A stretch of 64,000 nt of DNA from Anaerolineales bacterium UBA6055 (GCA_002428985.1 DIYL01000061.1:176778-240777); one strand, 5' to 3'. Positions 27,481 to 36,333 are shown, numbered from the stretch's first letter. Notes: generated by a model from the letters alone, not told the origin. Made by a program: numbers and translations.

Positions 27481-28290
27481 CTATTTTGCGAGCACTGGAT
27501 CAATGAATTGTTGCTTTATCATCGATTCATAGACTCGTTCGGGCAAGTAGCGGCGCATAGCAACAACTAGCGGTACTTGGGAGCCAACCGCATAACGCAA
27601 TTTGGGGCGTGATTTTTTTACAATTTTGGAAACGGTATTTGCTATATGTTCTGGTTTAAGATTGACGTTCTCACCACGAGCACGTGCTCGCGTTGCAGCA
27701 TCTTCAACAGCAAAGATTGTTTGTTGCTCTGTCGTTGGAAACGCTGTATTGAGGGTTTCGGTTTTGACCTGTCCAGGTTCGACAATTGACACATAAACAT
27801 TGAATGGCAACATCTCAAACCGTAGGGATTCACTATAGCCTTCCAGCGCAAACTTACTAGCAGCATAGGCACTATTGAGCGGGAGCGCAATCAAACCACC
27901 GATTGAGCCGATATTGATAATCTTGCCACTACGTTGCTCGCGCATATGTGCCAAGACGGTCTGGGTCACACGTACAGTACCATAGAAATTTGTATCCATT
28001 TGGGCATGGAGCTCTTCCATAGTTGTATCCTCAGCTGTCCCGTACAGATCATATCCCGCGTTATTGATCAGAATATCGATGCGCCCTGTTTCCAACATCA
28101 CCTGCTGAATCACCTGTGTGACGGTTTCATCATTTGTTACATCCATTTGTAGTAGTCTGATATCTTTAATACCACTTTTTTCTGGGTTGCGGCTAGTACC
28201 ATAGACATTAAATCCGTCGGATTGTAATCTGCGAGCAATCTCTAGTCCAATTCCCTTTGATGCACCTGTAATCAACACAACTTGTGACAT
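27481..28290 (-). CDS. Short-chain dehydrogenase/reductase (classical SDR)
   Basis: The product is 269 aa. The NAD(P)-binding glycine motif is GASKGIG (residues 9-15), NNAG is at 76-79, catalytic Ser is near 129 and the YxxxK motif is Tyr142/Lys146. The N-terminus VVLITGASKGIG and the C-terminus (RYLPERVYESMIKQQFIDP) fit the oxidoreductases often paired with TetR regulators. A strong AAAGGAG precedes the ATG. Divergent from the tetR gene with 93 bases between starts that hold two matching palindromes, it is very likely repressed by that regulator. The substrate is not predictable. Confidence 0.93.
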   Translation of the reverse strand: MSQVVLITGASKGIGLEIARRLQSDGFNVYGTSRNPEKSGIKDIRLLQMDVTNDETVTQVIQQVMLETGRIDILINNAGYDLYGTAEDTTMEELHAQMDTNFYGTVRVTQTVLAHMREQRSGKIINIGSIGGLIALPLNSAYAASKFALEGYSESLRFEMLPFNVYVSIVEPGQVKTETLNTAFPTTEQQTIFAVEDAATRARARGENVNLKPEHIANTVSKIVKKSRPKLRYAVGSQVPLVVAMRRYLPERVYESMIKQQFIDPVLAK

Positions 28291-28340
28291 TTGTCTTCTC
28301 CTTTATAGATAGTGAGTTGAAATTATGTATTTGGGTTGTT

Positions 28341-28359
28341 ATATTGTCACTGTCAATAT
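28341..28359. promoter_or_regulatory. Operator 1 of the SDR/TetR divergent promoter
   Basis: The sequence ATATTGTCACTGTCAATAT is a palindrome with six-base perfect arms (ATATTG/CAATAT). It matches the site at 28375-28393 at 16 of 19 positions. It overlaps a TTGTCA at 28344 that, with TATAAT at 28365, could be a promoter for tetR. Confidence 0.65.
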
Positions 28360-28374
28360 AAATGTATAATAGGA

Positions 28375-28393
28375 ATATGGACAATGTCAATAT
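28375..28393. promoter_or_regulatory. Operator 2 of the SDR/TetR divergent promoter, overlapping the tetR start codon
   Basis: The sequence ATATGGACAATGTCAATAT is a palindrome of ATAT-n-GACA-n-TGTC-n-ATAT form with an odd centre. It covers the ATG at 28384. Its centre is 34 bases from that of operator 1, roughly three helical turns, so two TetR dimers could bind on one DNA face. Confidence 0.65.
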
Positions 28394-29007
28394 CAAATCA
28401 GGAATACTCATCTTATCATCATGGAGATTTACGTAATGCATTAATCAAGGCTGGCTTAGATCTATTGAATGAGGCTGGTATTGAGGGGTTAAGCTTACGC
28501 AAGCTTGCCCGACAGGTAGGTGTTAGCCACAACGCACCATACATGCATTTCAAAGATAAAGAGGGCTTATTAGCTGCAATTGCCGCTGAGGGTTTCATGC
28601 TTTTACAAGATGATGTACGCAATGCCTCGTCAGCCTCAGGTTTGCCTTGGCGGGATCAGTTTTCTGCTACTGCACACGCTTATGTACAGTTTACATTGAC
28701 ACATCCAGCACATATGCAGGTTATGTTCAGGGACTACGATTCAAACATTTACCCTGACACATCGCAAGCAGCAGAGCAAGCTTTTGAGCTACTCAAACAC
28801 ATTATGGTGGATGGACAACAGCAAGGTTATCTTAAGTCTGGAAGCAGTTATAAACATGCCGCACTTGTATGGTCTTTATTACATGGTGTTGCAACCATTC
28901 TGGCGGCTGATAAGATGCCAACATCTGTTACAGATGATGTTGATACAGACCAACTTGTGCAGATGTTTCTTGATCAAATCTATGAGGGATTACAAGCACG
29001 TTCCTAG
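28384..29007 (+). CDS. TetR family transcriptional regulator
   Basis: The product is 207 aa from the ATG at 28384; an earlier in-frame ATG at 28336 lies inside the promoter. Residues 12-60 form the TetR helix-turn-helix (YHHGDLRNALIKAGLDLLNE, LSLRKLARQVGVSHNAPYMHF). The C-terminal ligand domain resembles the TetR_C_33/WHG type (HPAHMQVMFRDYDS). This kind of regulator usually represses a neighbouring enzyme and itself. The 5' palindromes (28341 and 28375) fit both. A decayed SDR fragment follows directly. Confidence 0.92.
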   Translation: MSISNQEYSSYHHGDLRNALIKAGLDLLNEAGIEGLSLRKLARQVGVSHNAPYMHFKDKEGLLAAIAAEGFMLLQDDVRNASSASGLPWRDQFSATAHAYVQFTLTHPAHMQVMFRDYDSNIYPDTSQAAEQAFELLKHIMVDGQQQGYLKSGSSYKHAALVWSLLHGVATILAADKMPTSVTDDVDTDQLVQMFLDQIYEGLQARS

Positions 29008-29026
29008 GAGATTGGTTTTGGAGTCA

Positions 29027-29146
29027 TCAAAACCGCATTTGTCCTATCTTATCGAGGTGTTGGCAAAAGCCATGCCGCTGATGAAAACACTCTTACCATA
29101 GTGGTCGTTTGAGCGTTTTATTCAGCGGCAATTTTTAGCAGATTAA
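29027..29146 (+). pseudogene. Remnant of a second SDR C-terminus, with one in-frame stop
   Basis: In the frame after the tetR stop the codons read ESSKPHLSYLIEVLAKAM, then PLMKTLLP, TAG, and WSFERFIQRQFLAD. This is the usual C-terminal tail of SDR enzymes (xSxxPxxRYLVGxDAK...LLPxxxFERLIxRQF). There is no start, Rossmann part or active site, so it is a decayed copy. The TAG could derive from TGG. It implies that a second SDR once stood directly downstream of tetR. Confidence 0.6.
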
Positions 29147-30429
29147 GCATCATCGGGTGATGTGGTTGGTTCTTCGGTTGCTTCGATAGGTGGTTCTTCA
29201 TCATCTAATGTGCTAAACGACGAGCGACATTCAGGGATAATCGCTTCTAGGTCAGCGATAATTTGTGTATCTGTACCTTGCAATGCAATTTGATAACCGG
29301 GGTCAAGATATGCCATCGCACGGGTGCAATTACCGATGTTAATTTGTGACCAGCCCGCCCAATAGTAGTGGTACGCGTTATTGGTACCAATCTCCATGGT
29401 TCGCTCAAATGAATTAGCAGCTTCTTGATACAGCTCTAGGCGATATTGGGCACGACCAAGAATATAGTGGCAGTCTACACTGGTCGGATTATAGTCGATG
29501 CAATCTTGTAGATAACTGATTGCCTGCGAGGGATTGCCGAGATCTCTATTATGAATCACCCCCAACTGATACAGCGCAAGCGTATTTTGTGGGTTGGATT
29601 CGACAACATCTTCTAAAATTTCGAGCGCATCTTGAAAATTCTGACGGGCTCTTTCGATTGTTGCTATGTCGATGGCAATAAAGGTCATATTATCTGCGAT
29701 GCCATACGCTGTTTGGAAATCAGCAACTGCACCATCTAAATCTAAGCCGTTCCATCTAATCAAGCCTCGCGCCCGATAAGCCTCAAAACTGTTTGGGTTT
29801 TCTTCGATAACTTGTTCAACGAGTCGTTCGGCGCGGTCTGTTTGCCCAAGAGTGAGATAAGCCTCAGCGAGATAGGCTTGGGCACGGCTACTATCAGGGT
29901 TTAATTCAATTGCATGAAGCGCACTTGATAACGCTTCACCGGCTCGTCCATCCCAGTCTAATGCCCATGCGCGTATCGCCCATGCATCGGCTGAATATGG
30001 GTTCGCATTTATAGCACGTTCGGCATATTCAATCGCTTCATCCGTTCGTCCAAGCGTAATTAAACTGGTCGCAACACGATCAAACACAGCGACTTCGTTC
30101 GGCACTGTATCAATAATTTCAAGGTAGGTCTCCAAGGCTTCGTTGACTGACCCCTGCGCCCAGTAATTATTACCTTCAATCAATTTATTGCTGGGGTCAA
30201 CTGTCGGGGTGGGTTCTGGTGCGGCAAGGGTGGCAGCACTTTCTTCCATTTGTTCGACGACACTATCCATGACGACTTGTACCGTTGGTGCAAACAATTG
30301 ACGATTTTGATAAATGCCGACCCCTGCAAAAATCACCACGAGGGCAACCATATAAAACATAATCCGACGACAACTAACGACATTGCGTCGTTGGACACCA
30401 CGATACCTTTTAGGAGTGCGAATCTGCAT
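29143..30429 (-). CDS. Membrane-anchored TPR repeat protein
   Basis: The product is 428 aa. A membrane helix at residues 24-43 is followed by a Pro/Thr linker and about eight TPR units (for example EVAVFDRVATSLITLGRTDE, AYLAEAYLTLGQTDRAERLV, YQLGVIHNRDLGNPSQAISY) to about residue 405, then an acidic tail. It is probably a scaffold facing outside or the membrane. There is no enzymatic motif. It shares its last bases with the SDR remnant on the other strand. Confidence 0.85.
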   Translation of the reverse strand: MQIRTPKRYRGVQRRNVVSCRRIMFYMVALVVIFAGVGIYQNRQLFAPTVQVVMDSVVEQMEESAATLAAPEPTPTVDPSNKLIEGNNYWAQGSVNEALETYLEIIDTVPNEVAVFDRVATSLITLGRTDEAIEYAERAINANPYSADAWAIRAWALDWDGRAGEALSSALHAIELNPDSSRAQAYLAEAYLTLGQTDRAERLVEQVIEENPNSFEAYRARGLIRWNGLDLDGAVADFQTAYGIADNMTFIAIDIATIERARQNFQDALEILEDVVESNPQNTLALYQLGVIHNRDLGNPSQAISYLQDCIDYNPTSVDCHYILGRAQYRLELYQEAANSFERTMEIGTNNAYHYYWAGWSQINIGNCTRAMAYLDPGYQIALQGTDTQIIADLEAIIPECRSSFSTLDDEEPPIEATEEPTTSPDDA

Positions 30430-30613
30430 AGAGCTGAGTTTCTGCTAATTTACGAAATATATGTCAATTGCGCATCTCTTAAACGAAACGAATCAGAAAT
30501 GCTCACTGTTAGTAAGGACATCATCCATCATGTCACTGAGAGTTTTCCACTCAATGCTAATTGTCGTTCAGACTAACATCAACTACATTATACAAATGCT
30601 AGCGTGTAATTCC

Positions 30614-31297
30614 TTACACCAAGATTAGATCCACAAATGTGCTCAGATCCGCTAGCAAATAATCAGGGTCACAGCTGATTAATTTATCCCGATGTACATA
30701 CCCTGTGGTGACAGCAACAGATGTAGCATCAACTGCCCGTGCCGCTTGAATATCGGCATTGGTATCACCAATCACTACAACTTTTTCGCCGGTAAACGGA
30801 GTTTCATCCAGGTTACGTGCCCGTTCGACTGCGAAGCGTGCGAGATCATCGCGGTCAGCAGATTCGTTGCCAAATGCGCCGACGACAAACCAATCAGGAT
30901 CAAAACCTGCTTGTTCTAGCTTAATGTGGGCGGTTTTTTCGCAATTCCCTGTGACGAGTCCCAGTACGACGTCATCCCGATCACGTAATGTTGTGATTAA
31001 ATCCATCGCATAGGGAATAGGCTCGACTGTAAAATCACCTTTAACGGTATCCATATGACGTGCCATCACATCTTGGTATTCACTGATGGATTCGCCGATA
31101 TCATCAACCGTTTTGCCTTCAGATTCAAGCAAATCAGCAAGAATGCGCCAATCGGTCTTACCACCAAAGACATGATTATCAATGTCGCCTGTTGTACCGA
31201 AGAACTCGATCATCGCACGGCGTTTGGCTTCCCGTCCGATGCCATTACTCATTAAAAGTGTGCCATCAATATCAAAAAGAATGAGTCGTTGTGTCAT
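30614..31297 (-). CDS. HAD-superfamily hydrolase, phosphoglycolate-phosphatase-like
   Basis: The product is 227 aa from the ATG at 31297 (GGGTGG upstream; a GTG at 31306 is the alternative). Motif I is FDIDGTLL with nucleophile and acid Asp residues, motif II is LVTGN, Lys is in GEKVVVIGDTNAD (motif IV metal ligands) and the helical cap lies between. The layout matches subfamily IA enzymes such as phosphoglycolate phosphatase or beta-phosphoglucomutase. It is cytoplasmic. Five copies of an AATTTGGGATA repeat lie upstream. Confidence 0.9.
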   Translation of the reverse strand: MTQRLILFDIDGTLLMSNGIGREAKRRAMIEFFGTTGDIDNHVFGGKTDWRILADLLESEGKTVDDIGESISEYQDVMARHMDTVKGDFTVEPIPYAMDLITTLRDRDDVVLGLVTGNCEKTAHIKLEQAGFDPDWFVVGAFGNESADRDDLARFAVERARNLDETPFTGEKVVVIGDTNADIQAARAVDATSVAVTTGYVHRDKLISCDPDYLLADLSTFVDLILV

Positions 31298-31306
31298 GTG
31301 TACCAC

Positions 31307-31573
31307 CCTAGATTGTCTCTAATGCTAACAATTTTAGCGAGATTATGTACTGTTTTCGAGGGTGAGCGGTTCGAATTCAAAGTACATTCTGTGGAATTTG
31401 GGATAAAGGATTACTTTGGAAAAATTTGGGATATATTTGGGATAAAAAGCTGTTATAACCCAAATTGACCTTTTAATATCACAAATATTTTTACCCAATT
31501 TGGGATATAGGAAAAATTGGGATAAAAGTTTATCCCTACAAAAGGTCATATTTTAAGGTGCAACAATCTAGAA
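31307..31573. promoter_or_regulatory. Promoter region of the HAD gene with an AATTTGGGATA repeat cluster
   Basis: Direct copies of AATTTGGGATAWA occur at 31395, 31423, 31435, 31497 and about 31515, and an inverted AACCCAAATT lies at 31457-31466. They lie between the HAD start (31297) and the stop of the next gene (31574). The spacing is irregular (28, 12, 62 and 17 bases between centres). Iteron-like binding sites for an unknown protein are one reading, a decayed repeat another. Confidence 0.55.
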
Positions 31574-32326
31574 TTAAGCGTCTGTGATTGTAATGATCAG
31601 TTCAACGGATCCTGCTCGTCCTAGATAATCTGACACAACAATTTCAACCGCTGTATCCGAATCTATGGAGAAATTGCTGACCTGTGCATCCAAAACATCC
31701 AATGATAGATCACCTGACGTATGGTCGTCATTAAATATAAGTAAGGTGTCCTCAGCAAATAGACGCACGATAGGGTCGAGGGTGCCTGATACATCGCGGG
31801 CTGTCACGGATAGATTTGATTCTGCCGGAACATCAATCGTATAGATTAAGCTATCTTGTGATGCAATATCACCGCTTACAATCGTCAAATCGTCTGTCGA
31901 TAAAACATCAAGTGCTGTATCAGCATAGGTCAACAACACATCAACATCGCCTTCGCTCACACCGTTAAAACTGTCGACACGAATCAGATAGTCTCCATCA
32001 ATCGGCAACTCGATTTCGCGTAACATCGCATCACCTTTGAGGTTCCCGTCCGGTAAAATTGTATCGTCATTGTAGTCGAGGCGTTGTCCGTCTGGATACA
32101 AAATTTCGAGGGTTGTATCGGGAGCAGTGTCTGTCACAGCCGTTAATGTGGTAATCGTAATGATCTCACCAGTAGTCCCGGAATACGTCAACCATGCTGG
32201 ATCAACACCGATTGTGACTGTCATCGGCTCATCGGGTTGGAGTATCATCTCTTGCCCCCAAATGACCACTGCACTTAGGATAATCAGCCCTGTGCTGATG
32301 AGATATGTTAGGTTTTTTGTCGTCAC
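31574..32326 (-). CDS. Secreted protein with pre-peptidase C-terminal (PPC)-like domains
   Basis: The product is 250 aa from a GTG at 32326 that has AAAGGA just upstream; the earlier ATG at 32362 is an alternative. Residues 4-24 form a signal peptide. Two beta-sandwich domains of PPC-like pattern (EIELPIDGDYLIRVDSFNGV and IDVPAESNLSVTARDVSGTL) follow. No active-site motif is present. It is probably an exported accessory or binding protein. The Asp-rich strands could bind calcium. Confidence 0.75.
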   Translation of the reverse strand: MTTKNLTYLISTGLIILSAVVIWGQEMILQPDEPMTVTIGVDPAWLTYSGTTGEIITITTLTAVTDTAPDTTLEILYPDGQRLDYNDDTILPDGNLKGDAMLREIELPIDGDYLIRVDSFNGVSEGDVDVLLTYADTALDVLSTDDLTIVSGDIASQDSLIYTIDVPAESNLSVTARDVSGTLDPIVRLFAEDTLLIFNDDHTSGDLSLDVLDAQVSNFSIDSDTAVEIVVSDYLGRAGSVELIITITDA

Positions 32327-32362
32327 ATGATGTCCTTTAATCGTGATGTATAGCCGTTTCAT

Positions 32363-32661
32363 TTAACATCTTTAGAACTTGGCATGGCAAGCCCCATATC
32401 ATACGTGTCAAGTTCAGCATTCAATTCGACGCTGAGGATTAAAATCACTCAGCTAAAAAGAGCTTGAAGTCTGCTAAAGCGACTGTTATGTCTAATTTTG
32501 ATTTTAGCCCCTTGAGTGGGCTTCTTAATAACACTAGCCGATATGCTTTAGCTTTCGGCAGGAAAACAAATGAATTTTGCATAATTACTTAAGTTTACAC
32601 CAATCAGATACGGCAAGCCCAGTTATTACAGGTGCTCAATTAATCGTCGATTTTGCTCTAT
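32363..32661. other. Intergenic region with several hairpins, no gene seen
   Basis: It holds GCTGAG/CTCAGC (near 32434), AGCCCC...GGGCT (near 32506) and a GCCG...CGGC pair (near 32540), and GGGCTTGCC occurs twice in the minus reading. It is the 5' side of the secreted PPC-like gene and the 3' side of the nitrilase. I recognise no riboswitch. Confidence 0.4.
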
Positions 32662-33438
32662 TTAACGAATCGGTTCAATTGGTAAATCATAGACAAAATA
32701 ATCTTTGCCAGTATCGTTTGTTTGACACACCCACGTCCCCTCAGGGTTGAGTACACCCGATGGCGCAGAACAACGAATATCCATCGGCGCACAATTATCA
32801 ACTGTGACAATCCATGCATTGCCTGCTCGTGCCCGCATCCGTAGGTTACTTTCATGAAATGCCCAGTTTACATTCGACCATTCATGTGCGCTACGTCCAC
32901 CATTGACTGCATGAAAAATGGCTTGTGTGCCCATATCACTGAGTTGTTGTGTGAGATGTGTATCTGGCATCGGTGTAACACCGGGATTCGCCCACATATC
33001 ATTACAGATCAAACCACCTACTGTATATCCGTCGTACTCAAATGTTTGTAATGGACGTGTCGCATAGTGATTCACTTCTCCGACAGGCGGGTCGGTTGGT
33101 GTGCCACAGCACAAGATTTTGGCGTGAAAGCCTATAAATGTCCCATCTTTATCATAGAAGCGTAGTTGATTATAAACTTGCGCATCATCTTCGACAAAAC
33201 ATGTACCAAGCGCCAGTCCGATACTTGCAGACTTTGCCAGCTCGAGAATCTGTTCGAGTGCATCTTGGGTTTGTTGCACATCAAATATATGAGTATATCC
33301 GCTGAGCGAGCCTTCGGGTGTCAATAAAATATCGGCGTTCGATTGTTTGGCGAAATCAATTGCTTCACTCAGCATCTCGACATTTTCCGAAATATCCTTA
33401 GAGACTGGAATTTGAGCACCTGCCACGCGTAAAACCAT
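32662..33438 (-). CDS. Carbon-nitrogen hydrolase (nitrilase superfamily)
   Basis: The product is 258 aa. The Glu-Lys-Cys triad is complete: Glu42 in TPEGSLSGY, Lys107 in FHAKILCCG and Cys145 in LICNDMW. This superfamily hydrolyses amides, N-carbamoyl compounds or nitriles. GGAG lies upstream of the ATG. It is a single gene with no pathway neighbours, so the substrate is unknown. Confidence 0.92.
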   Translation of the reverse strand: MVLRVAGAQIPVSKDISENVEMLSEAIDFAKQSNADILLTPEGSLSGYTHIFDVQQTQDALEQILELAKSASIGLALGTCFVEDDAQVYNQLRFYDKDGTFIGFHAKILCCGTPTDPPVGEVNHYATRPLQTFEYDGYTVGGLICNDMWANPGVTPMPDTHLTQQLSDMGTQAIFHAVNGGRSAHEWSNVNWAFHESNLRMRARAGNAWIVTVDNCAPMDIRCSAPSGVLNPEGTWVCQTNDTGKDYFVYDLPIEPIR

Positions 33439-33554
33439 TGTTGCACTCCATCAATATCATTTGTATCCGTTAAATAATAACACTGAAAAATCTAAATTTG
33501 TGCAGTTGGTTGCTACATCCACAAAAAGAAAAAACTTATAAAAACAATCATACC

Positions 33555-33590
33555 CCTCTCCAAAGAGAGGTGTGTACCTCTCCACCTCTC
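33555..33590 (+). promoter_or_regulatory. Leader with mutually exclusive CCTCTC/GAGAGG hairpins
   Basis: CCTCTC (33555-33560) pairs with GAGAGG (33565-33570), and GAGAGGT (33565-33571) can instead pair with ACCTCTC at 33576-33582 or 33584-33590. It lies 80 bases before the start of the secreted SH3b gene. Alternative folding could control expression, but no ligand class is recognisable. Confidence 0.45.
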
Positions 33591-33670
33591 TCGTACGATG
33601 AAATCATGAACAGCGCATACAACAACGTAGCGCGATAAATGATGAACATGTAAAAGGAGATACAGTTATC

Positions 33671-35449
33671 ATGCAGTCCAAACGTAACATCAAATTATCA
33701 CTCGTACTCATTATCACCATGCTTAGCCTAATGACAGGCATTGTGATTCATGCAGAGGAAGGGGCACCTGTACTCAATGCAGAATTGATGCAGATGGACA
33801 TCAACCAGATTCAACAATATCAAATTCCACCGACCATTGGCGGATACACGATTTTACCGGGCGGTATTTTAGAGGGTGCACCGTCGGATTTTGCACCGAC
33901 ACCTGATGCTTGTGACACTGCTGCCGGGTCATATGTCACTGCGGGGGTTAAAGCGGTTCGTCAGACGATGATTCATTTTGACAACATTGTGTATGACAAT
34001 AAAGACCCAGAACTCGTATTGTATGCGCTGTACGCGTTAGAAGCGAACGCGTTTGCAGAACTTGATGCAAAATTTGTTGCACCTAATAACCTCACTAAAG
34101 TAGCTGACTTTAACGATGGCATGACGACCGTGATAGGCGAGAATAGTACCTGCTTGACCGAAGGATCGCTAACTGCACGCCTTTGGGAACTTGAAGATGG
34201 TACATGGGCGATTGAATCCATTCAGTTTAATGAACCACACGATATTTCAGACGCATGGAATGTGAACCCTAGCCCGAACCTTGATGCGATTCAGTTTGAT
34301 ATGCCAGTATTAGTCGAAGGTGTGGTTGTTCACTACATGGTGCCATACAACGAACCGCCAGTAACAACACTACCCGGTGAAAATGCAGACCAGATCGCAG
34401 CGCAACCAACACCACTCTGTGAGGGTACCGCCATATCACGTCTCGATATTGGTATGGATGTCATGTTCCACGGCTATGGGTACACAGAATTCCCGACCGA
34501 TGTTGACGCGTTTTGGTGGGATTGGGTATTCGACGGATCACAAGTTACATTAGGGGACTATGGTACAGCGGTTTACATGGACATTTTAGAAGAAACACCG
34601 GTAACTACGATTGTGGGTAACCTCGATAGTCCAGTCATGTCAGCCGATGAACTCTATGATGGCATCAAATTTGGTACAGTTGTTGACGGCCCTTACTGCA
34701 CATCTATGAATGCCGAACCTACTTCGACTAGCGGTAAATTTACAGAAGCACCTGATTACGATCATGACCGCTTCTATACATGGTGGCGAGTCGACATTAA
34801 CGGCACAATCGGTTGGTATCCAGAAGTTGTCGGACAATATTCACACTGGTTATGGGAACAAGAGGGTATGTTTGATCGCAAACTGACGATGTACTACATG
34901 ACACCATTCAACGCATCCGAAGCGCAACCAGAAACCTGCCCACAGAGCATCTTATTCACTGGATTAGAAGTATCACCAGCCGTTGGCGCAATGAACCTCC
35001 GTGCCGAACCACAAGGCGACATCATCGGACGATTTGATATGGCAGAAACCGTCATCTTGAGCAGTGGACCTGTGTGTGACGGCGGTAGCAATTGGTGGTG
35101 GACAGATCGTGGTTTCCTCGCTGAAAATGATCCCGAAACATTAGTTGCCCTGTTATTGCCCGCAGTTCAACAAGTCCGTGAAGCTGCAATCGTAGAAGAA
35201 ACAACCCAAGAAATCATCGAGACACCAGTGCCATCACAACCGGAACCACAAGAAACGCGTGAACCGGACACGAATAATAACGATGACGATAGAGACAATG
35301 ACCGTGATAACGACCGCGATAACGATAACGATCGTGACGACGATGACAGTGACGATGAAGACGGTGTAAGAATCACCACAGCAACATTTAGTGGTCGCGG
35401 TAGCAGTTCCTCATCCTCCTGCGACTCAGCAACTGGGCGCGGATGCTAA
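33671..35449 (+). CDS. Large secreted SH3b-type protein with Asp/Asn/Arg repeat tail
   Basis: The product is 592 aa. Residues 1-28 are a signal peptide. Residues 60-230 form an alpha/beta domain with two Cys pairs, and beta-rich segments resembling SH3b units lie further on (FTGLEVSPAVGAMNLRAEPQ and a second GTVVDGPYC block). A repetitive DNDRDNDRDN-type stretch lies near residues 535-560, and the end is Ser- and Cys-rich (GRGSSSSSSCDSATGRGC). It is probably exported to the cell surface. AAGGAG lies 11 bases before the ATG. A terminator follows at 35479. The function is unknown. Confidence 0.85.
   Translation: MQSKRNIKLSLVLIITMLSLMTGIVIHAEEGAPVLNAELMQMDINQIQQYQIPPTIGGYTILPGGILEGAPSDFAPTPDACDTAAGSYVTAGVKAVRQTMIHFDNIVYDNKDPELVLYALYALEANAFAELDAKFVAPNNLTKVADFNDGMTTVIGENSTCLTEGSLTARLWELEDGTWAIESIQFNEPHDISDAWNVNPSPNLDAIQFDMPVLVEGVVVHYMVPYNEPPVTTLPGENADQIAAQPTPLCEGTAISRLDIGMDVMFHGYGYTEFPTDVDAFWWDWVFDGSQVTLGDYGTAVYMDILEETPVTTIVGNLDSPVMSADELYDGIKFGTVVDGPYCTSMNAEPTSTSGKFTEAPDYDHDRFYTWWRVDINGTIGWYPEVVGQYSHWLWEQEGMFDRKLTMYYMTPFNASEAQPETCPQSILFTGLEVSPAVGAMNLRAEPQGDIIGRFDMAETVILSSGPVCDGGSNWWWTDRGFLAENDPETLVALLLPAVQQVREAAIVEETTQEIIETPVPSQPEPQETREPDTNNNDDDRDNDRDNDRDNDNDRDDDDSDDEDGVRITTATFSGRGSSSSSSCDSATGRGC
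35280..35365 (+). repeat. Degenerate GATAAC/GACCGT repeat coding for DNDRDN units
   Basis: Short GAYMRYGAYCGYGAT-type units repeat inside the secreted SH3b gene and encode a run of Asp, Asn and Arg. It is a low-complexity linker, prone to slippage. Reported from direct reading. Confidence 0.6.
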
Positions 35450-35452
35450 ATT

Positions 35453-35503
35453 AACAACGCAATAGCATGACATCAATGAGGGCGGATCACTCCGTCCTTT
35501 TTG
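35453..35503 (+). terminator. Terminator copy A downstream of the secreted SH3b gene
   Basis: A leader AACAACGCAATAGCATGACA runs into AGGGCGGA/TCCGTCCT (35479-35486 and 35491-35498), followed by a T run. A near copy lies at 36334-36383 with four mismatches in about 46 bases. Confidence 0.8.
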
Positions 35504-35628
35504 TGTTGTTATCCTATAATGAATTATCGTAAATCTACTTTTACGTGTTTAAATTATCATGGCTCAGAGATAATTTAGTTTGTGTGGGGAATAGGTGTGT
35601 AATTTAGATATAAAAGGTTTCATAGAAA

Positions 35629-36291
35629 ATGACTGACATGATTGCAGGTGGATACTTCTTAATTCGTCCAGAGGAAGTTGTTGATAACTTATCTAGATAT
35701 GATTTGTTACTACATACACATTTTAGCATCAGCTCATGTCAATCCAGCTCATCTGGTATTGCTGAGTGGGCAGGAGGAAACCCTGAAATTCTTGGTGTTC
35801 CAACAGAAAAGCTTGAGATTGCTAGCCAATGGTCTCAATCTGAACACGATAAAGCCTTTGGATACCCCAATGTCTTTTATACGCTACAAAATGCAAAAGA
35901 TTATGTCGAACAATTCATTCCTGATATTCCTGATGATCTGGTAGTTTTGTGTATTGCATTACTACAGCGAACTGCCAAAGAAGTATTAAACGAGGATGTT
36001 TGTAAGTACGGTGTTTACCAGACATTAGAACGAATGCAACAACCGGTAGAGAGAGGCAAGATTTTAGGATATGAAATTTTGAGTTTTGATTATGGGATTG
36101 GACACACATGGTTGTGTTATGGATTCCACGATGTAGCTTATGAAAAATACAATATCAAACCAAATGCCCATGGATTTCTAGCGAATGAATCAGATGCACA
36201 ATTAGTTATTGATTCGATTATACGAATACCACCGAATACCAAAGATGAATTATGGTATCCATGGCAAATCATTCAATATGAGATTAAATGA
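35629..36291 (+). CDS. Unknown 220-residue protein between two copies of one terminator
   Basis: The product is 220 aa and unrecognised. It is acidic and aromatic-rich (FGYPNVFYTLQNAKDYVEQF, FDYGIGHTWLCYGFHDVAYE), with no signal or membrane segment. The fold looks all alpha/beta and single-domain. Its base composition is lower in GC than the flanking SH3b gene. A terminator-containing segment lies on each side in direct orientation. Size and composition resemble orphan immunity-type proteins of polymorphic toxins, but no sequence match supports that. The start context is weak. Confidence 0.75.
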   Translation: MTDMIAGGYFLIRPEEVVDNLSRYDLLLHTHFSISSCQSSSSGIAEWAGGNPEILGVPTEKLEIASQWSQSEHDKAFGYPNVFYTLQNAKDYVEQFIPDIPDDLVVLCIALLQRTAKEVLNEDVCKYGVYQTLERMQQPVERGKILGYEILSFDYGIGHTWLCYGFHDVAYEKYNIKPNAHGFLANESDAQLVIDSIIRIPPNTKDELWYPWQIIQYEIK

Positions 36292-36333
36292 TGATGACAG
36301 CTCAAAGTCACTACTGCAATAATTAGCTAAACC

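Noticed and set aside
31365..31385. tRNA T-loop-like GGTTCGAATTC
   Set aside because: No T-stem or remaining cloverleaf; it lies in an AT-rich repeat region.
35100..35220. LLPAVQQVREA in the secreted SH3b protein, similar to the planctomycete DUF1559 start
   Set aside because: It is far from the N-terminus and lacks the pilin-like leader; taken as a chance match.
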